NCBI RefSeq assembly: GCF_015693305.1
Contig: NZ_CP065138.1
Coordinates: forward strand, 2,108,001-2,172,000
Source of the DNA: Sphingobium sp. Cam5-1
GTDB taxonomy: Bacteria > Pseudomonadota > Alphaproteobacteria > Sphingomonadales > Sphingomonadaceae
DNA length: 64,000 bases
Direction of reading: 5' to 3'
Shown here in pieces: positions 33,077 to 41,056 of this stretch (positions within the stretch are counted from its first letter, which is position 1; the number at the start of each line of letters is the position of its first letter). The notes under the pieces are model-generated. The model did not search any database and had not been told where the DNA came from. It saw only the letters and a program-made list of their open reading frames with translations. The translations under genes and the position numbers were made by a program.

Positions 33077-33394
33077 ATGGACCAGCCAAAGGATCAGTCA
33101 GACAAGGCCCGCTTTCCCGACGATATCGAGGAGAATGACGAGCAGAGAGAACGGGGATCGCAAGCGCAGGATGTCGCCGACGACGCCCGCGCGCGCAGCA
33201 CCGACCTGTCGGAGGACAGCGAACGGGGCGGAACCCCAAACCGCGCCCAGATCATTCCCGAAGACACGCCCGACCTGGTCGAGCGGATGGAGGAAATGAA
33301 CCGTTCCGGACGGATCGACAATGACGCCTTCGCGGGCGAACCGCAGATGGACGATGAGGAAGACTATCTCCGCAACACCGAGGACGAGGAATAG
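33077..33394 (+). CDS. Small highly acidic protein of unknown function
   Basis: A 105-residue soluble protein in which about a third of residues are Asp or Glu (ENDEQRERGSQ, ERMEEMNRSGRIDNDAFAGE, MDDEEDYLRNTEDEE), with no signal peptide, cysteine or hydrophobic core, so it is probably disordered. AAGGAG lies 7 bases before the ATG. I have seen similar sphingomonad proteins but know no function; the acidity and possible EcfG promoter hint at a stress role, which is speculation. Confidence 0.72.
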   Translation: MDQPKDQSDKARFPDDIEENDEQRERGSQAQDVADDARARSTDLSEDSERGGTPNRAQIIPEDTPDLVERMEEMNRSGRIDNDAFAGEPQMDDEEDYLRNTEDEE

Positions 33395-33486
33395 CGGCCG
33401 GGGCCGATAAGACGCGCCTTCCCCTTCACGCGCTTTCCGGCCATCAGCCGCTGGAGCGCCGTGCCCCTTATCTAAACCCCTCAACC

Positions 33487-33562
33487 CCGTTCGGGCTGAG
33501 CTTGTCGAAGCCCTCTTCTTCTAAAAAGAAATGGAGGCCTACGAAAGGCTCAGGGCGAACGG
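33487..33562. repeat. Sphingomonad palindromic intergenic repeat, copy 3
   Basis: Left arm CCGTTCGGGCTGAGCTTGTC, right arm partly decayed (CGAAAGGCTCAGGGCGAACGG), with the loop CTTCTTCTAAAAAGAA. It is bounded on the right by GGTGCCGATTTAATGCTCGAAGC, again the outer segment of the unit. Lies between the acidic protein gene and the nuclease gene. Confidence 0.85.
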
Positions 33563-33679
33563 CTAAAGGAGTGGTGCCGATTTAATGCTCGAAGCGCCAA
33601 AGGCCCAAAACCGCCATAACGGAGGGTAAACGGATCAGCTTCGCCGCGCGTCGCCAGCAGCGCGGCCTAGGCTGGCGGG

Positions 33680-34120
33680 ATGATCCGCCTGTGCACACTG
33701 CTGCCGCCCCTCTTCGCCCTCCACCTCCTGTTGATCGGATCGGCGGAGCCTCTCCGGGCGGAAAATCCTTCGTCACGATTCACCCTGTGTCACGGCATGG
33801 GCGGGCCGGATTGCGTGGTCGATGGAGATACCTTCTGGCTGGAGGGGGCCAAAATCCGCATCGCCGACATCGACACGCCGGAAACCCACGGCCCGCGTTG
33901 CAGTGCCGAGGGCGCGTTGGGCATGCGGGCAACACAGCGGCTACTGGCGCTGCTCAATGCGGGCACCTTTTCGCTCGTGCCGGTAAAGCGGGAACGGGAT
34001 CGCTATGGACGGACCCTGCGCATCGTGACACGGCAGGGCCAGTCGATCGGCGCGTTGCTGGTCGCCGAAGGTCTGGCGCGCCCCTGGACCGGAGCGCGCC
34101 AGCCATGGTGCCGTAGTTAG
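33680..34120 (+). CDS. Secreted thermonuclease (SNase-like)
   Basis: A 146-residue staphylococcal nuclease-fold protein with signal peptide MIRLCTLLPPLFALHLLLIGSAEP. DCVVDGDTFWLEGAKIRIADIDTPE supplies the Ca2+-binding Asp, the first catalytic Arg (KIRIAD) and the second Asp; KRERDRYGRTLRIV supplies the catalytic Glu and second Arg. It is exported and likely degrades DNA/RNA in the periplasm or outside. The C-terminus converges on the glycine-zipper gene, with 4 bp overlap between the stops. Confidence 0.88.
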   Translation: MIRLCTLLPPLFALHLLLIGSAEPLRAENPSSRFTLCHGMGGPDCVVDGDTFWLEGAKIRIADIDTPETHGPRCSAEGALGMRATQRLLALLNAGTFSLVPVKRERDRYGRTLRIVTRQGQSIGALLVAEGLARPWTGARQPWCRS

Positions 34121-34659
34121 CGGCAAGTCAGACCGCCGCGATCAATCTCGCGACCGAGCAGAGCGCCCGCACCGGCGCCGATCAATATGCCAGCGGTATT
34201 GGAATAACCACGATCCAGCTGCCCGCCGAGCAGCCCGCCCAGCGCCGCGCCGACGATCAGGCCGGTCGTGCCGTCCGAACGGCGGCAATAATAGCGGTCG
34301 TCATAGCCGCGATAGATACGCGTCCCGCGCGTCACGCGGATCGGCTCATAACCGCTGCGATAATAGCGGTCGGGCCGGTAGCGCGAGCCGTAGCGGCGAT
34401 CCGGGCGGTTCCAGTCATAGCTGTAGACGACCCCGCCGGGACGGCGCCAACCATTGTGGCGGCCATTGTCGTGGCGGCCTTCGCGCTTCCAGTCGCGGTC
34501 CCCACGATCACCCCGCCAGTCGCGGTCATGCTTGCCGCCATGGCGCTCATCATATCGACCGTGGCCGGGTTGAGCAAAAGCAGGGGTCGCAGCAACGCCA
34601 GTCAGCGTCATCGCCCCTAGCGAAAAAGCGGCGATGGCGCGCTTGATCGAGAAGTTCAT
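34117..34659 (-). CDS. Secreted glycine-zipper protein with Arg/Asp/Tyr-rich linker
   Basis: A 180-residue protein: signal peptide MNFSIKRAIAAFSLGAMTL...AFAQ, an Arg/Gly/Asp/His-rich middle (GKHDRDWRGDRGDRDWKREGRH), repeated Tyr-Arg (RRYGSRYRPDRYYRSGYEP), then a C-terminal glycine-zipper 2TM segment (GLIVGAALGGLLGGQLDRG...LIGAGAGALLGREID). This is the layout of many alphaproteobacterial envelope proteins of unknown role. AAGGAG precedes the ATG. Two cysteines (YYCRR and the penultimate LTCR) could pair. Confidence 0.85.
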   Translation of the reverse strand: MNFSIKRAIAAFSLGAMTLTGVAATPAFAQPGHGRYDERHGGKHDRDWRGDRGDRDWKREGRHDNGRHNGWRRPGGVVYSYDWNRPDRRYGSRYRPDRYYRSGYEPIRVTRGTRIYRGYDDRYYCRRSDGTTGLIVGAALGGLLGGQLDRGYSNTAGILIGAGAGALLGREIDRGGLTCR

Positions 34660-34972
34660 GTGATGCTCCTTGCCATTTTTGTCAGGCTGTTGAGCTAAAC
34701 ACATGAATGCTGATGGACGTTGCATGAACGGAACAAAACATTCCGTTCATCTCGGTGCAACGTGCGCGTCAGGGTGACAAAAAGTGACAAGAAGCAGTCG
34801 GGCAAAGGCGGTGCATTAAATTTCCCGCCGTAAGAACTACTTAGTACGCAGCAGATTGAGGATGCAAGATCGCAAAATGGGTTTCGCGATGACCGCCCCA
34901 CAGCGCAGCTTCGATTGAACACTACGTATCCGGTGACGGCAGTGTCAATATGGAAATGTAAAGTGCGCCAAT
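34660..34972. other. AT-richer intergenic region between glycine-zipper and RelA/SpoT genes
   Basis: 313 bp without a supported gene. It holds the leader of the glycine-zipper gene and, at 34724-34750, a perfect dyad (listed separately). The stretch from 34800 to 34972 is AT-rich like the RelA/SpoT gene it borders and may be part of the same acquired DNA. No terminator with a T-tract is evident. Confidence 0.5.
34724..34750. promoter_or_regulatory. Perfect 10-bp dyad upstream of the glycine-zipper gene
   Basis: ATGAACGGAA (34724-34733) and TTCCGTTCAT (34741-34750) are exact complements around a 7-base spacer, 65 bases upstream of the ATG at 34659. The symmetry suits a dimeric repressor operator in the promoter region; without a T-tract a terminator is less likely. 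The cognate regulator is unknown. Confidence 0.5.
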
Positions 34973-36025
34973 CTATGCTGTCCGACGAAGCCTCTTCTTA
35001 CTATCCTCCATCATTTCAAGGAAGTCACTCGTATCTGCGAAATAATTCCTGAAAGCCGATTTCATATTTTCAACTGAACTCGTACCAACAAGAACAATAT
35101 CCGCCCGCCCTACCAAATCTTTTTCGAGTCGGCTATATTCGTTTAGAGCAGCCGGGACACTTTGAAAAGTTTTCACTTCCAGTGAAGATTCTTGAGTTTC
35201 ATTCTGAGCATATTTAAAAATCAAGATTGATATCTTTTTAAAGTCGAATTCACCAATGTTGGCATTTAGATTTGAGAACAATCGCTGAATATGGGTTTCG
35301 TCCTCTAATTTCTCTATATTGTATAGCAAGTCCCTCGCGGACGTTTCCCGCATGCTCGAATGCATATTTTCAAGCGCTCGAGCCAGTATTTCGCTCGACA
35401 CGCGAAAGAAATCCTTCACCTCTTGGCGACCGCGGCCAAACTTCGGGTTATTAACTGTAACCAAGCCAGCGACTTCAACAGCAGTAGACCAAGCGTGCTG
35501 GATGAAAGTTCGATATTGAATCTCGATTAGCATTCCATTCCAAGGCTGAGCACTCTTCATCCGCCGATCTTTGGGTTCCACTTCATATTTAAAGGCATCA
35601 TGGATACCACGATATCCGTCTGCCTTAGGGTGATCCAAGTAGTTCCACCTCCCATCTCCCTCATTGCGCCGTTTGTGATCAAAACGCCCTGAATTCAACT
35701 CAGCTCTGAATGCCTGAAGTTCGGCAATCGTAGGAAAAATGAGGCGACAACCAGCTATGTCATGCATCCTCGACAGATTCATGTCCGGAAATCTGCTCAA
35801 TTTATCAACGATGGTTGGGCGCCGCTTCAGCCTTTGAGCGACAATTACATCATATCTCGATGCTCTATTATAGAGAAGCTGTTTGAATGTGTTTAAGATA
35901 TGGGCGTGAGACGCTCGCCAATTTTCAAGAACATCGACATCATCTTGAATGAAATGCTGAGTTGCGATCGCGCGACCAGCCCGATCAACGCGACCGCGTG
36001 AGTATTTTGGCGACGCATATGCCAT
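34973..36025 (-). CDS. RelA/SpoT-domain alarmone synthetase-like protein (orphan)
   Basis: A 350-residue protein with a RelA/SpoT nucleotidyltransferase domain at about 60-190: basic QRLKRRP (64-70), LSRMHDIAGCRLIF (84-97), KADGYRGIHDAF (135-145) and LIEIQYRTFIQHAWS with the catalytic-type Glu168. There is no HD hydrolase domain. The C-terminal ~150 residues, including ADIVLVGTS, are not TGS/ACT. Likely product is (p)ppGpp-type or another pyrophosphate transfer; toxic relatives modify tRNA. DNA is clearly more AT-rich than neighbours, suggesting transfer. The ATG lies 2 bp after the nrdB TAA with GCGGAG inside nrdB as SD, so it is expressed with nrdB. Confidence 0.82.
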   Translation of the reverse strand: MAYASPKYSRGRVDRAGRAIATQHFIQDDVDVLENWRASHAHILNTFKQLLYNRASRYDVIVAQRLKRRPTIVDKLSRFPDMNLSRMHDIAGCRLIFPTIAELQAFRAELNSGRFDHKRRNEGDGRWNYLDHPKADGYRGIHDAFKYEVEPKDRRMKSAQPWNGMLIEIQYRTFIQHAWSTAVEVAGLVTVNNPKFGRGRQEVKDFFRVSSEILARALENMHSSMRETSARDLLYNIEKLEDETHIQRLFSNLNANIGEFDFKKISILIFKYAQNETQESSLEVKTFQSVPAALNEYSRLEKDLVGRADIVLVGTSSVENMKSAFRNYFADTSDFLEMMEDSKKRLRRTA

Positions 36026-36027
36026 CG

Positions 36028-37083
36028 TTACTCCGCAGCGATCCCCGCAGCCTTGAACATGTCCGGATCGCTCACCTCATCAGCATTGGCCGCATCGCCA
36101 GCCTTGAGCTGCTTCCGCCGATCAAACGCATCCCACACTTCATTCCACTGGCCCCGCGTCGCGCCCTTGGAATATTCGGTCGCGCGGGTTTCGAAGAAGT
36201 TGGCGTGCTCCACGCCGTTCAACAACGGGGTCAGCCAAGGCAGCGGATGCTCGTCGATCATGTAAATGGGCTTCAGGCCCAACTGCCCCAGCCGCCAGTC
36301 GGCGATGTAGCGGACATATTTCTTGATGTCCTTGGGCGTCATGCCCGGCACCGGCCCCATTTCGAAAACGAGGTCGATGAACGCATCCTCGATCCGCACC
36401 GTCTTCTGGCACATGTCCATGATGTCGTCCTTGACCGACGGCGTCAGGCAGTCGCGCTCCTTCACGAAGGCGTGGAACAGCTTGATGATGCCTTCGCAGT
36501 GCAGCGTCTCGTCGCGCACCGACCAGGTGACGATCTGGCCCATGCCCTTCATCTTGTTAAAGCGCGGGAAGTTCATCAGCATGGCGAAGGAGGCGAAGAG
36601 CTGGAGCCCTTCGGTAAAGCCGCCGAACATCGCCAGCGTCTTGGCGATGTCCTCGTCCGTATCGACGCCGAACTGGCTCAGATAGTCATGCTTATCCTTC
36701 ATCTCCTTATACTGCATGAAGGCCGAATATTCGGTTTCGGGCATGCCGATCGTGTCGAGCAGATGGCTGTAGGCGGCGATGTGGACCGTTTCCATGTTGC
36801 TGAACGCGGTCAGCATCATCTTGACTTCGGTCGGCTTGAACACGCGGCCATATTTTTCGTGGTAGCAATCCTGCACTTCCACGTCCGCCTGGGTGAAGAA
36901 GCGGAAGATCTGCGTCAGCAGGTTGCGTTCGTGATCGGACAGCTTTTGCGCCCAATCGCGGCAATCCTCGCCCAGAGGCACTTCCTCGGGCAGCCAGTGC
37001 AGTTGCTGCTGGCGCTTCCAGAACTCATAGGCCCAAGGGTACTCGAAAGGCTTGTAGACCTTGCTGGCTTGAAGAAGGGGCAT
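36028..37083 (-). CDS. nrdB: Ribonucleoside-diphosphate reductase, beta subunit (class Ia)
   Basis: A 351-residue R2 protein that houses the diiron-tyrosyl radical used by NrdA. Asp67 (TQADVEVQDCY), Glu98 and His101 (NMETVH) are iron ligands and Tyr105 (AAYSHLL) is the radical site; a second Glu/His set lies in the GGFTEGLQLF and VRDETLHCEG blocks. GGAG lies about 8 bases before the ATG. It is not adjacent to nrdA: an HNH gene and an opposite-strand DUF2171 gene lie between them. The RelA/SpoT gene follows at once. Confidence 0.96.
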   Translation of the reverse strand: MPLLQASKVYKPFEYPWAYEFWKRQQQLHWLPEEVPLGEDCRDWAQKLSDHERNLLTQIFRFFTQADVEVQDCYHEKYGRVFKPTEVKMMLTAFSNMETVHIAAYSHLLDTIGMPETEYSAFMQYKEMKDKHDYLSQFGVDTDEDIAKTLAMFGGFTEGLQLFASFAMLMNFPRFNKMKGMGQIVTWSVRDETLHCEGIIKLFHAFVKERDCLTPSVKDDIMDMCQKTVRIEDAFIDLVFEMGPVPGMTPKDIKKYVRYIADWRLGQLGLKPIYMIDEHPLPWLTPLLNGVEHANFFETRATEYSKGATRGQWNEVWDAFDRRKQLKAGDAANADEVSDPDMFKAAGIAAE

Positions 37084-37169
37084 TGGGTCGGCTCCGCGAA
37101 TTAATGGACAAGCGCAACCTGCGCGGGCGCGGGACGTTTGGTCCCCGTCAATCCCGGCACAGGAGCAAT

Positions 37170-37427
37170 ATGATGGTTGATCTGAGCAGCATCAAGGAAC
37201 ATGCTGAGGTTATCGGCGCTGATGGCGTCCATGTCGGCACTGTCGATCATGTCGAAGGCGATCGTATCAAGCTGATCAAGGCGGATAGCGGCCAGGGAAG
37301 TCACTCCGGGCATCATCATTATATCAGCCAGGGACTGATCGCCGGGGTTGATGAGGATGGCACTGTGCGGCTGTCTGCGACCGGTGCCAACGCCGTCCTC
37401 TTTGAAGAAGAACAGGACGAGGGGTAA
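37170..37427 (+). CDS. DUF2171 domain protein
   Basis: An 85-residue protein, essentially the DUF2171 domain: LSSIKEHAEVIGADGVHVGTVDHVEGDRIKLIK, then a His-rich SGHHHYISQGLI and VRLSATGANAVLFEEE. The fold resembles PRC-barrel-like beta domains; function unknown. AGGAGCA immediately precedes an ATGATG, so translation may begin at 37170 or 37173. It is on the strand opposite to nrdA/nrdB. Confidence 0.85.
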   Translation: MMVDLSSIKEHAEVIGADGVHVGTVDHVEGDRIKLIKADSGQGSHSGHHHYISQGLIAGVDEDGTVRLSATGANAVLFEEEQDEG

Positions 37428-37521
37428 AGCCTCCGGGGCTGAATGTGTGGGCGCGGTCAGTGTTGCCACCGCCGCGCCCATCCCCCCCATTAGCTCATTG
37501 GCAGGCGGGAACTTGGGCATC

Positions 37522-37824
37522 TCAACGAAGATATTGCCCAAGGACGCCGCCTAGCGAGCGGTTCGCTGAACACTTTAGCGCGCGCAAGTTGCCATGATGA
37601 TCACTTCCGCCCAAAGCGGAGGGGCGGCGATGATCGATGTCCCAGCCGTAGGGTGAGTTCGCTTTCCCGTATTCTGACCGGTAGATAATATTATCTAACT
37701 CATCGAGTCCGGCATCCGAGGGATGAAACAGGGCCATAAGTCCGGGCAACGGCCGCGTGGTCGCCCACGCCGCTGCCTTCCGAAATTCCTCGGTACTGAT
37801 ACCAAAAATCGATCCAAGGCTCAT
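37522..37824 (-). CDS. HNH endonuclease domain protein
   Basis: A 100-residue protein whose C-terminal half is an HNH motif: YGWDIDHRRPSALGGSDHHGNLRALKCSANRSLGG, with the metal/catalytic His pair (DIDH and DHHGN) and the late Asn (SAN). The N-terminal half (STEEFRKAAAWATTRPLPGL) is helical and unassigned. GGAGAG precedes the ATG. It starts 12 bp after the nrdA stop on the same strand. It has no zinc-finger CxxC pair. Could be a nicking or homing-type endonuclease or a solo nuclease of unknown role. Confidence 0.78.
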   Translation of the reverse strand: MSLGSIFGISTEEFRKAAAWATTRPLPGLMALFHPSDAGLDELDNIIYRSEYGKANSPYGWDIDHRRPSALGGSDHHGNLRALKCSANRSLGGVLGQYLR

Positions 37825-37836
37825 ATCACTCTCCGA

Positions 37837-39768
37837 TCATTGGCAGGCGAGGCATTCGTCATAGTCTGTGCTTCCCCCAGCCAGCTCGAACTTTGGCGCA
37901 TCGATCGTGTTGTCGGCTTCCACCCCGCCCGCGAAGCCCGCGCGCTGCACCGACTTTGACCGCAGATAGTAAAGCGACTTGATGCCAAGTTCCCACGCGC
38001 GGAAATGGAGCATCATGAGGTCCCACTTTTCCACGTCCGCCGGAATGAACAGGTTTAGCGACTGCGCCTGGTCGATGAAGGGCGTGCGATCCGCGGCGAG
38101 TTCGAGCAGCCAGCGCTGGTCAATCTCGAAGCTGGTTTTGAACGTGTCCTTTTCTTCCTGGCTCAGGAAGTCGAGATGCTGGACCGAACCGCCGCGTTCC
38201 AGAATGCTGTTCCAGACATTGGTCGAATCCTTCGCCTTGTCGCGCAGGATCTTTTCCAGATAGGGATTCTTCACCACGAAGCTGCCGGACAGCGTCTTGT
38301 GCGTGTAGATGTTCGCCGGGATCGGTTCGATGCAGGCCGAAGTGCCACCGCAGATGATCGAGATCGACGCGGTCGGCGCGATCGCCATCTTGCAGGAAAA
38401 ACGCTCCATCACGCCCATGTCGGCGGCGTCCGGGCACGGCCCACGCTCGACCGCCAGCTGCATCGAGGCGTCGTTCACCTTCTCGCTGATATGCTTGAAG
38501 ATGCGCAGGTTCCAGCTCTTGGCCATCGCCCCCTCGAAGGGAAGGCCACGGGCCTGGAGGAAGGAGTGGAACCCCATCACCCCCAGGCCCACTGACCGTT
38601 CACGCGCCGCCGAATATTTCGCCCGCGCCATTTCGTCTGGCGCACGGTCGATATAGTCCTGCAGCACATTGTCGAGGAAGCGCATGACATCCTCAACAAA
38701 GACGGGGTCCTTGTTCCATTCGTCCCAGGTTTCCAGATTCAGGGACGAAAGGCAGCAGACCGCCGTCCGGTCATTGCCGAGATGGTCGCGACCCGTCGGC
38801 AGTGTGATTTCTGAACAAAGATTGGAAGTCGAAACTTTAAGGCCGAGATCGCGATGATGCTTGGGCATCATGCTGTTCACGGTGTCGGAGAAGACGATAT
38901 AGGGCTCGCCCGTAGCCAGGCGGGTTTCCACCAGCTTCTGGAACAGGCTGCGCGCGTCCACCGATCCGCGGACGGAACCGTCCTTGGGCGATTTCAGCTG
39001 GAATTCGCTGCCATTGCGCACCGCTTCCATGAACTCATCGGTCAGCAACACGCCATGGTGGAGGTTGAGCGCCTTGCGGTTGAAGTCACCGCTGGGCTTG
39101 CGAATTTCCAGAAACTCCTCGATCTCCGGGTGGGAGATGTCGAGATAGCAAGCGGCCGAACCACGGCGCAGGCTGCCCTGGCTGATCGCGAGGGTCAGCG
39201 AGTCCATCACGCGGACGAAGGGGATGATGCCGCTGGTCTTGCCATTGAGGCCGACCGGCTCGCCAATACCACGCACGCTGCCCCAATAGGTGCCGATGCC
39301 ACCGCCGCGTGAGGCGAGCCACACATTCTCATTCCAGGTGTTGACGATGCCTTCCAGACTGTCATCAACGCTGTTCAGATAGCAGCTGATGGGCAGACCC
39401 CTCCCGGTGCCGCCATTGGACAGCACAGGGGTCGCAGGCATGAACCAAAGGCGCGAGATATAGTCATAGACACGCTGGGCATGCTCCGCGTCATCCGCAT
39501 AAGCGGCAGCGACGCGAGCAAACAGGTCCTGATAATTTTCGCCGGGCAGCAGATAACGGTCCTTCAGCGTGTCCTTGCCAAATTCCGTCAGCAGCGCATC
39601 GCGGCTTTCGTCCGTGACCACGTCGAACCGGCGCGCCTGGATGGACGATGAAGAACGCACGGCTTCCTTGGCTGGCACAGCCTTCTTTTCCGCCACTGCT
39701 TCCACCACTTCGTCGATTACCGTCGCCACGTCACTTGCACCTGTCTGTTCGCTGTCACGAAAATCCAT
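37837..39768 (-). CDS. nrdA: Ribonucleoside-diphosphate reductase, alpha subunit (class Ia)
   Basis: A 643-residue large subunit. SNGGTGRGLPISCYLN carries the first redox Cys, STSNLCSEITLPT the radical-site Cys region, and the C-terminus ends DECLACQ with the CxxC pair that is reduced by thioredoxin/glutaredoxin. No ATP-cone is apparent at the N-terminus, which is instead a ~40-residue charged Ala-rich tail. The ATG at 39768 (MDFRDSEQ) is chosen; the frame is open 49 codons further, but GGGGCTCGG sits just before this ATG. Converts NDPs to dNDPs with NrdB. Confidence 0.95.
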   Translation of the reverse strand: MDFRDSEQTGASDVATVIDEVVEAVAEKKAVPAKEAVRSSSSIQARRFDVVTDESRDALLTEFGKDTLKDRYLLPGENYQDLFARVAAAYADDAEHAQRVYDYISRLWFMPATPVLSNGGTGRGLPISCYLNSVDDSLEGIVNTWNENVWLASRGGGIGTYWGSVRGIGEPVGLNGKTSGIIPFVRVMDSLTLAISQGSLRRGSAACYLDISHPEIEEFLEIRKPSGDFNRKALNLHHGVLLTDEFMEAVRNGSEFQLKSPKDGSVRGSVDARSLFQKLVETRLATGEPYIVFSDTVNSMMPKHHRDLGLKVSTSNLCSEITLPTGRDHLGNDRTAVCCLSSLNLETWDEWNKDPVFVEDVMRFLDNVLQDYIDRAPDEMARAKYSAARERSVGLGVMGFHSFLQARGLPFEGAMAKSWNLRIFKHISEKVNDASMQLAVERGPCPDAADMGVMERFSCKMAIAPTASISIICGGTSACIEPIPANIYTHKTLSGSFVVKNPYLEKILRDKAKDSTNVWNSILERGGSVQHLDFLSQEEKDTFKTSFEIDQRWLLELAADRTPFIDQAQSLNLFIPADVEKWDLMMLHFRAWELGIKSLYYLRSKSVQRAGFAGGVEADNTIDAPKFELAGGSTDYDECLACQ

Positions 39769-40315
39769 TCCGAGCCCCCGAATGTTCCTGTTTCGTTCGA
39801 TTCGGTCAAGCCTCATCTTGTAAGGCCGCCCGGAACGGCAGCGGGGTGCGCCAGCAGCGGATCGCATGAGACAAAACGCCTCTCGCCCGGAAAATGGTCC
39901 GGCCGGTACAATCACAATCTGTTGGGTAACCCCCGTTAACCCGATACAAGGGATAGTGCCACAGCTTCATATGCTTGCAAGAGGGTAAATGACGGTATGA
40001 AGACTCCGGGCGGCCAACGGGATGGCATCTGCATGGCACGGCGGTCATCCTGCATTGCAGCGACGCGCGGACTTCCCGCGCTCTTGCAAAAGGCAAGAGA
40101 AACAATTTGAGAACGAAAATAATTTTCGCTTAGGCCCGAAATTGCCGGGATCAGGTCAGCACCCCTGCCCTGTTCCGCTAAGGATGGTGGTTCACCCACA
40201 ACTTATCCACAAGCTGATGTGGATCAACTGTGGATGAGGAGCAGCCAAGAAACCGCCCGGAAACCATGGTAAGAGGCACGATCCTACCCCCGGACCATGC
40301 GAAGAGGCAGAGCCG
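39769..40315. other. 547-bp intergenic region between nrdA and GST with DnaA boxes
   Basis: No gene is supported. Contents from left to right: the nrdA leader and promoter region; a 7-bp hairpin CTCTTGC/GCAAGAG at 40081-40099; an AT-rich block around 40100-40130 holding the palindrome CGAAAAT-A-ATTTTCG (40114-40128); and the DnaA-box cluster at 40203-40237. No NrdR box (ACACWATATATWGTGT-like) was seen. Confidence 0.6.
40203..40237. promoter_or_regulatory. Cluster of three DnaA boxes
   Basis: TTATCCACA at 40203-40211 is a perfect DnaA box. TGTGGATCA (40218-40226) and TGTGGATGA (40229-40237) are reversed boxes with one mismatch each. The first two also form an ATCCACA/TGTGGAT dyad. DnaA controls nrdAB transcription in E. 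coli through boxes in its promoter, so a role in nrdA control is the first guess; distance to the nrdA ATG is about 435 bp. Confidence 0.6.
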
Positions 40316-40960
40316 ATGATTCTCTATTATCACCCCCTTTCCTCCTATTGCTGGAAGGTGCTGATCGCTTTTTATGAGAATGACACGCCGTTCGAACCGG
40401 CGATGATGGAGGACCCCGGCGTGGCGGAGGCGTGGCTCGCGCTGTGGCCGCTGGGCAAGTTCCCGGTGCTGCGCGACGAGGCGCGAGATCAGACAATCGC
40501 CGAGGCGAGCATCATCATTGAATATCTGGGGCAGCAGTGCCCCGGCCCCTTCCGCCCGATCCCCGCCGATCCCGCCCAGGCACTGGAGGTGCGGCTGATG
40601 GATCGGCTGTTCGACAATTATGTGATGACGCCGATGCAGAAGATCGTCGCCGACCGGCTGCGGCCCGACGATGCGCGCGATGCTCATGGCGTGGGCGAAG
40701 CGCGCATCCTGTTGGGCAAGGCCTATGCGATGCTGGAGGAGCGGATCGGCGCGCGGCAATGGGCGGCCGGGGATGACTTCACGCTGGCGGATTGCGCGGC
40801 TGCCCCCGCCCTTTTCTATGCCGACAAGGTGGAACCGATGCGCGGCGGCTTTCCGGCGCTGGCCGCCTATCTCGACCGGCTGGAGGCAAGGCCAAGCTTT
40901 GCCCGCGTGCTGGAGGAGAAGGAGCCCTGGTGGCACATGTTCCCCTATGCCAACGGATAG
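40316..40960 (+). CDS. Glutathione S-transferase family protein
   Basis: A 214-residue two-domain GST. The N-terminal thioredoxin-like domain has YYHPLSSYCWKVLIAFYEN (active-site Ser/Cys region), WPLGKFPVLRD with the cis-Pro, and AEASIIIEYL (Glu-Ala-Ser glutathione contact). The C-terminal helical domain includes GDDFTLADCAAAPAL with the N-capping Asp. Substrate unknown. It is divergent from nrdA across the DnaA-box region and upstream of fumarase. Confidence 0.9.
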   Translation: MILYYHPLSSYCWKVLIAFYENDTPFEPAMMEDPGVAEAWLALWPLGKFPVLRDEARDQTIAEASIIIEYLGQQCPGPFRPIPADPAQALEVRLMDRLFDNYVMTPMQKIVADRLRPDDARDAHGVGEARILLGKAYAMLEERIGARQWAAGDDFTLADCAAAPALFYADKVEPMRGGFPALAAYLDRLEARPSFARVLEEKEPWWHMFPYANG

Positions 40961-41056
40961 CTCGCGATATCTGGACTCTCGGCTCAATCCCTATTAGCCG
41001 CGCCTGCGAAGACCCGCCGTGCAGGGCCGGGCGCTAATTAGGGACATGCAGGCAAG

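Noticed and set aside
32559..33239. Extended 226-codon frame for RidA
   Set aside because: The first 100 residues upstream of the ATG at 32939 are Pro/Arg-rich and unlike RidA; AAGGAAAT directly precedes the shorter start.
35962..37104. 380-codon plus-strand ORF opposite nrdB
   Set aside because: Antisense of nrdB; no start signals or domains, and nrdB carries the diiron ligands.
40203..40237. DnaA boxes as the chromosomal replication origin
   Set aside because: Too few boxes, no dnaA, hemE, parAB or gidA nearby, and recF here is isolated; a regulatory role is simpler. Kept only as a candidate in the findings.
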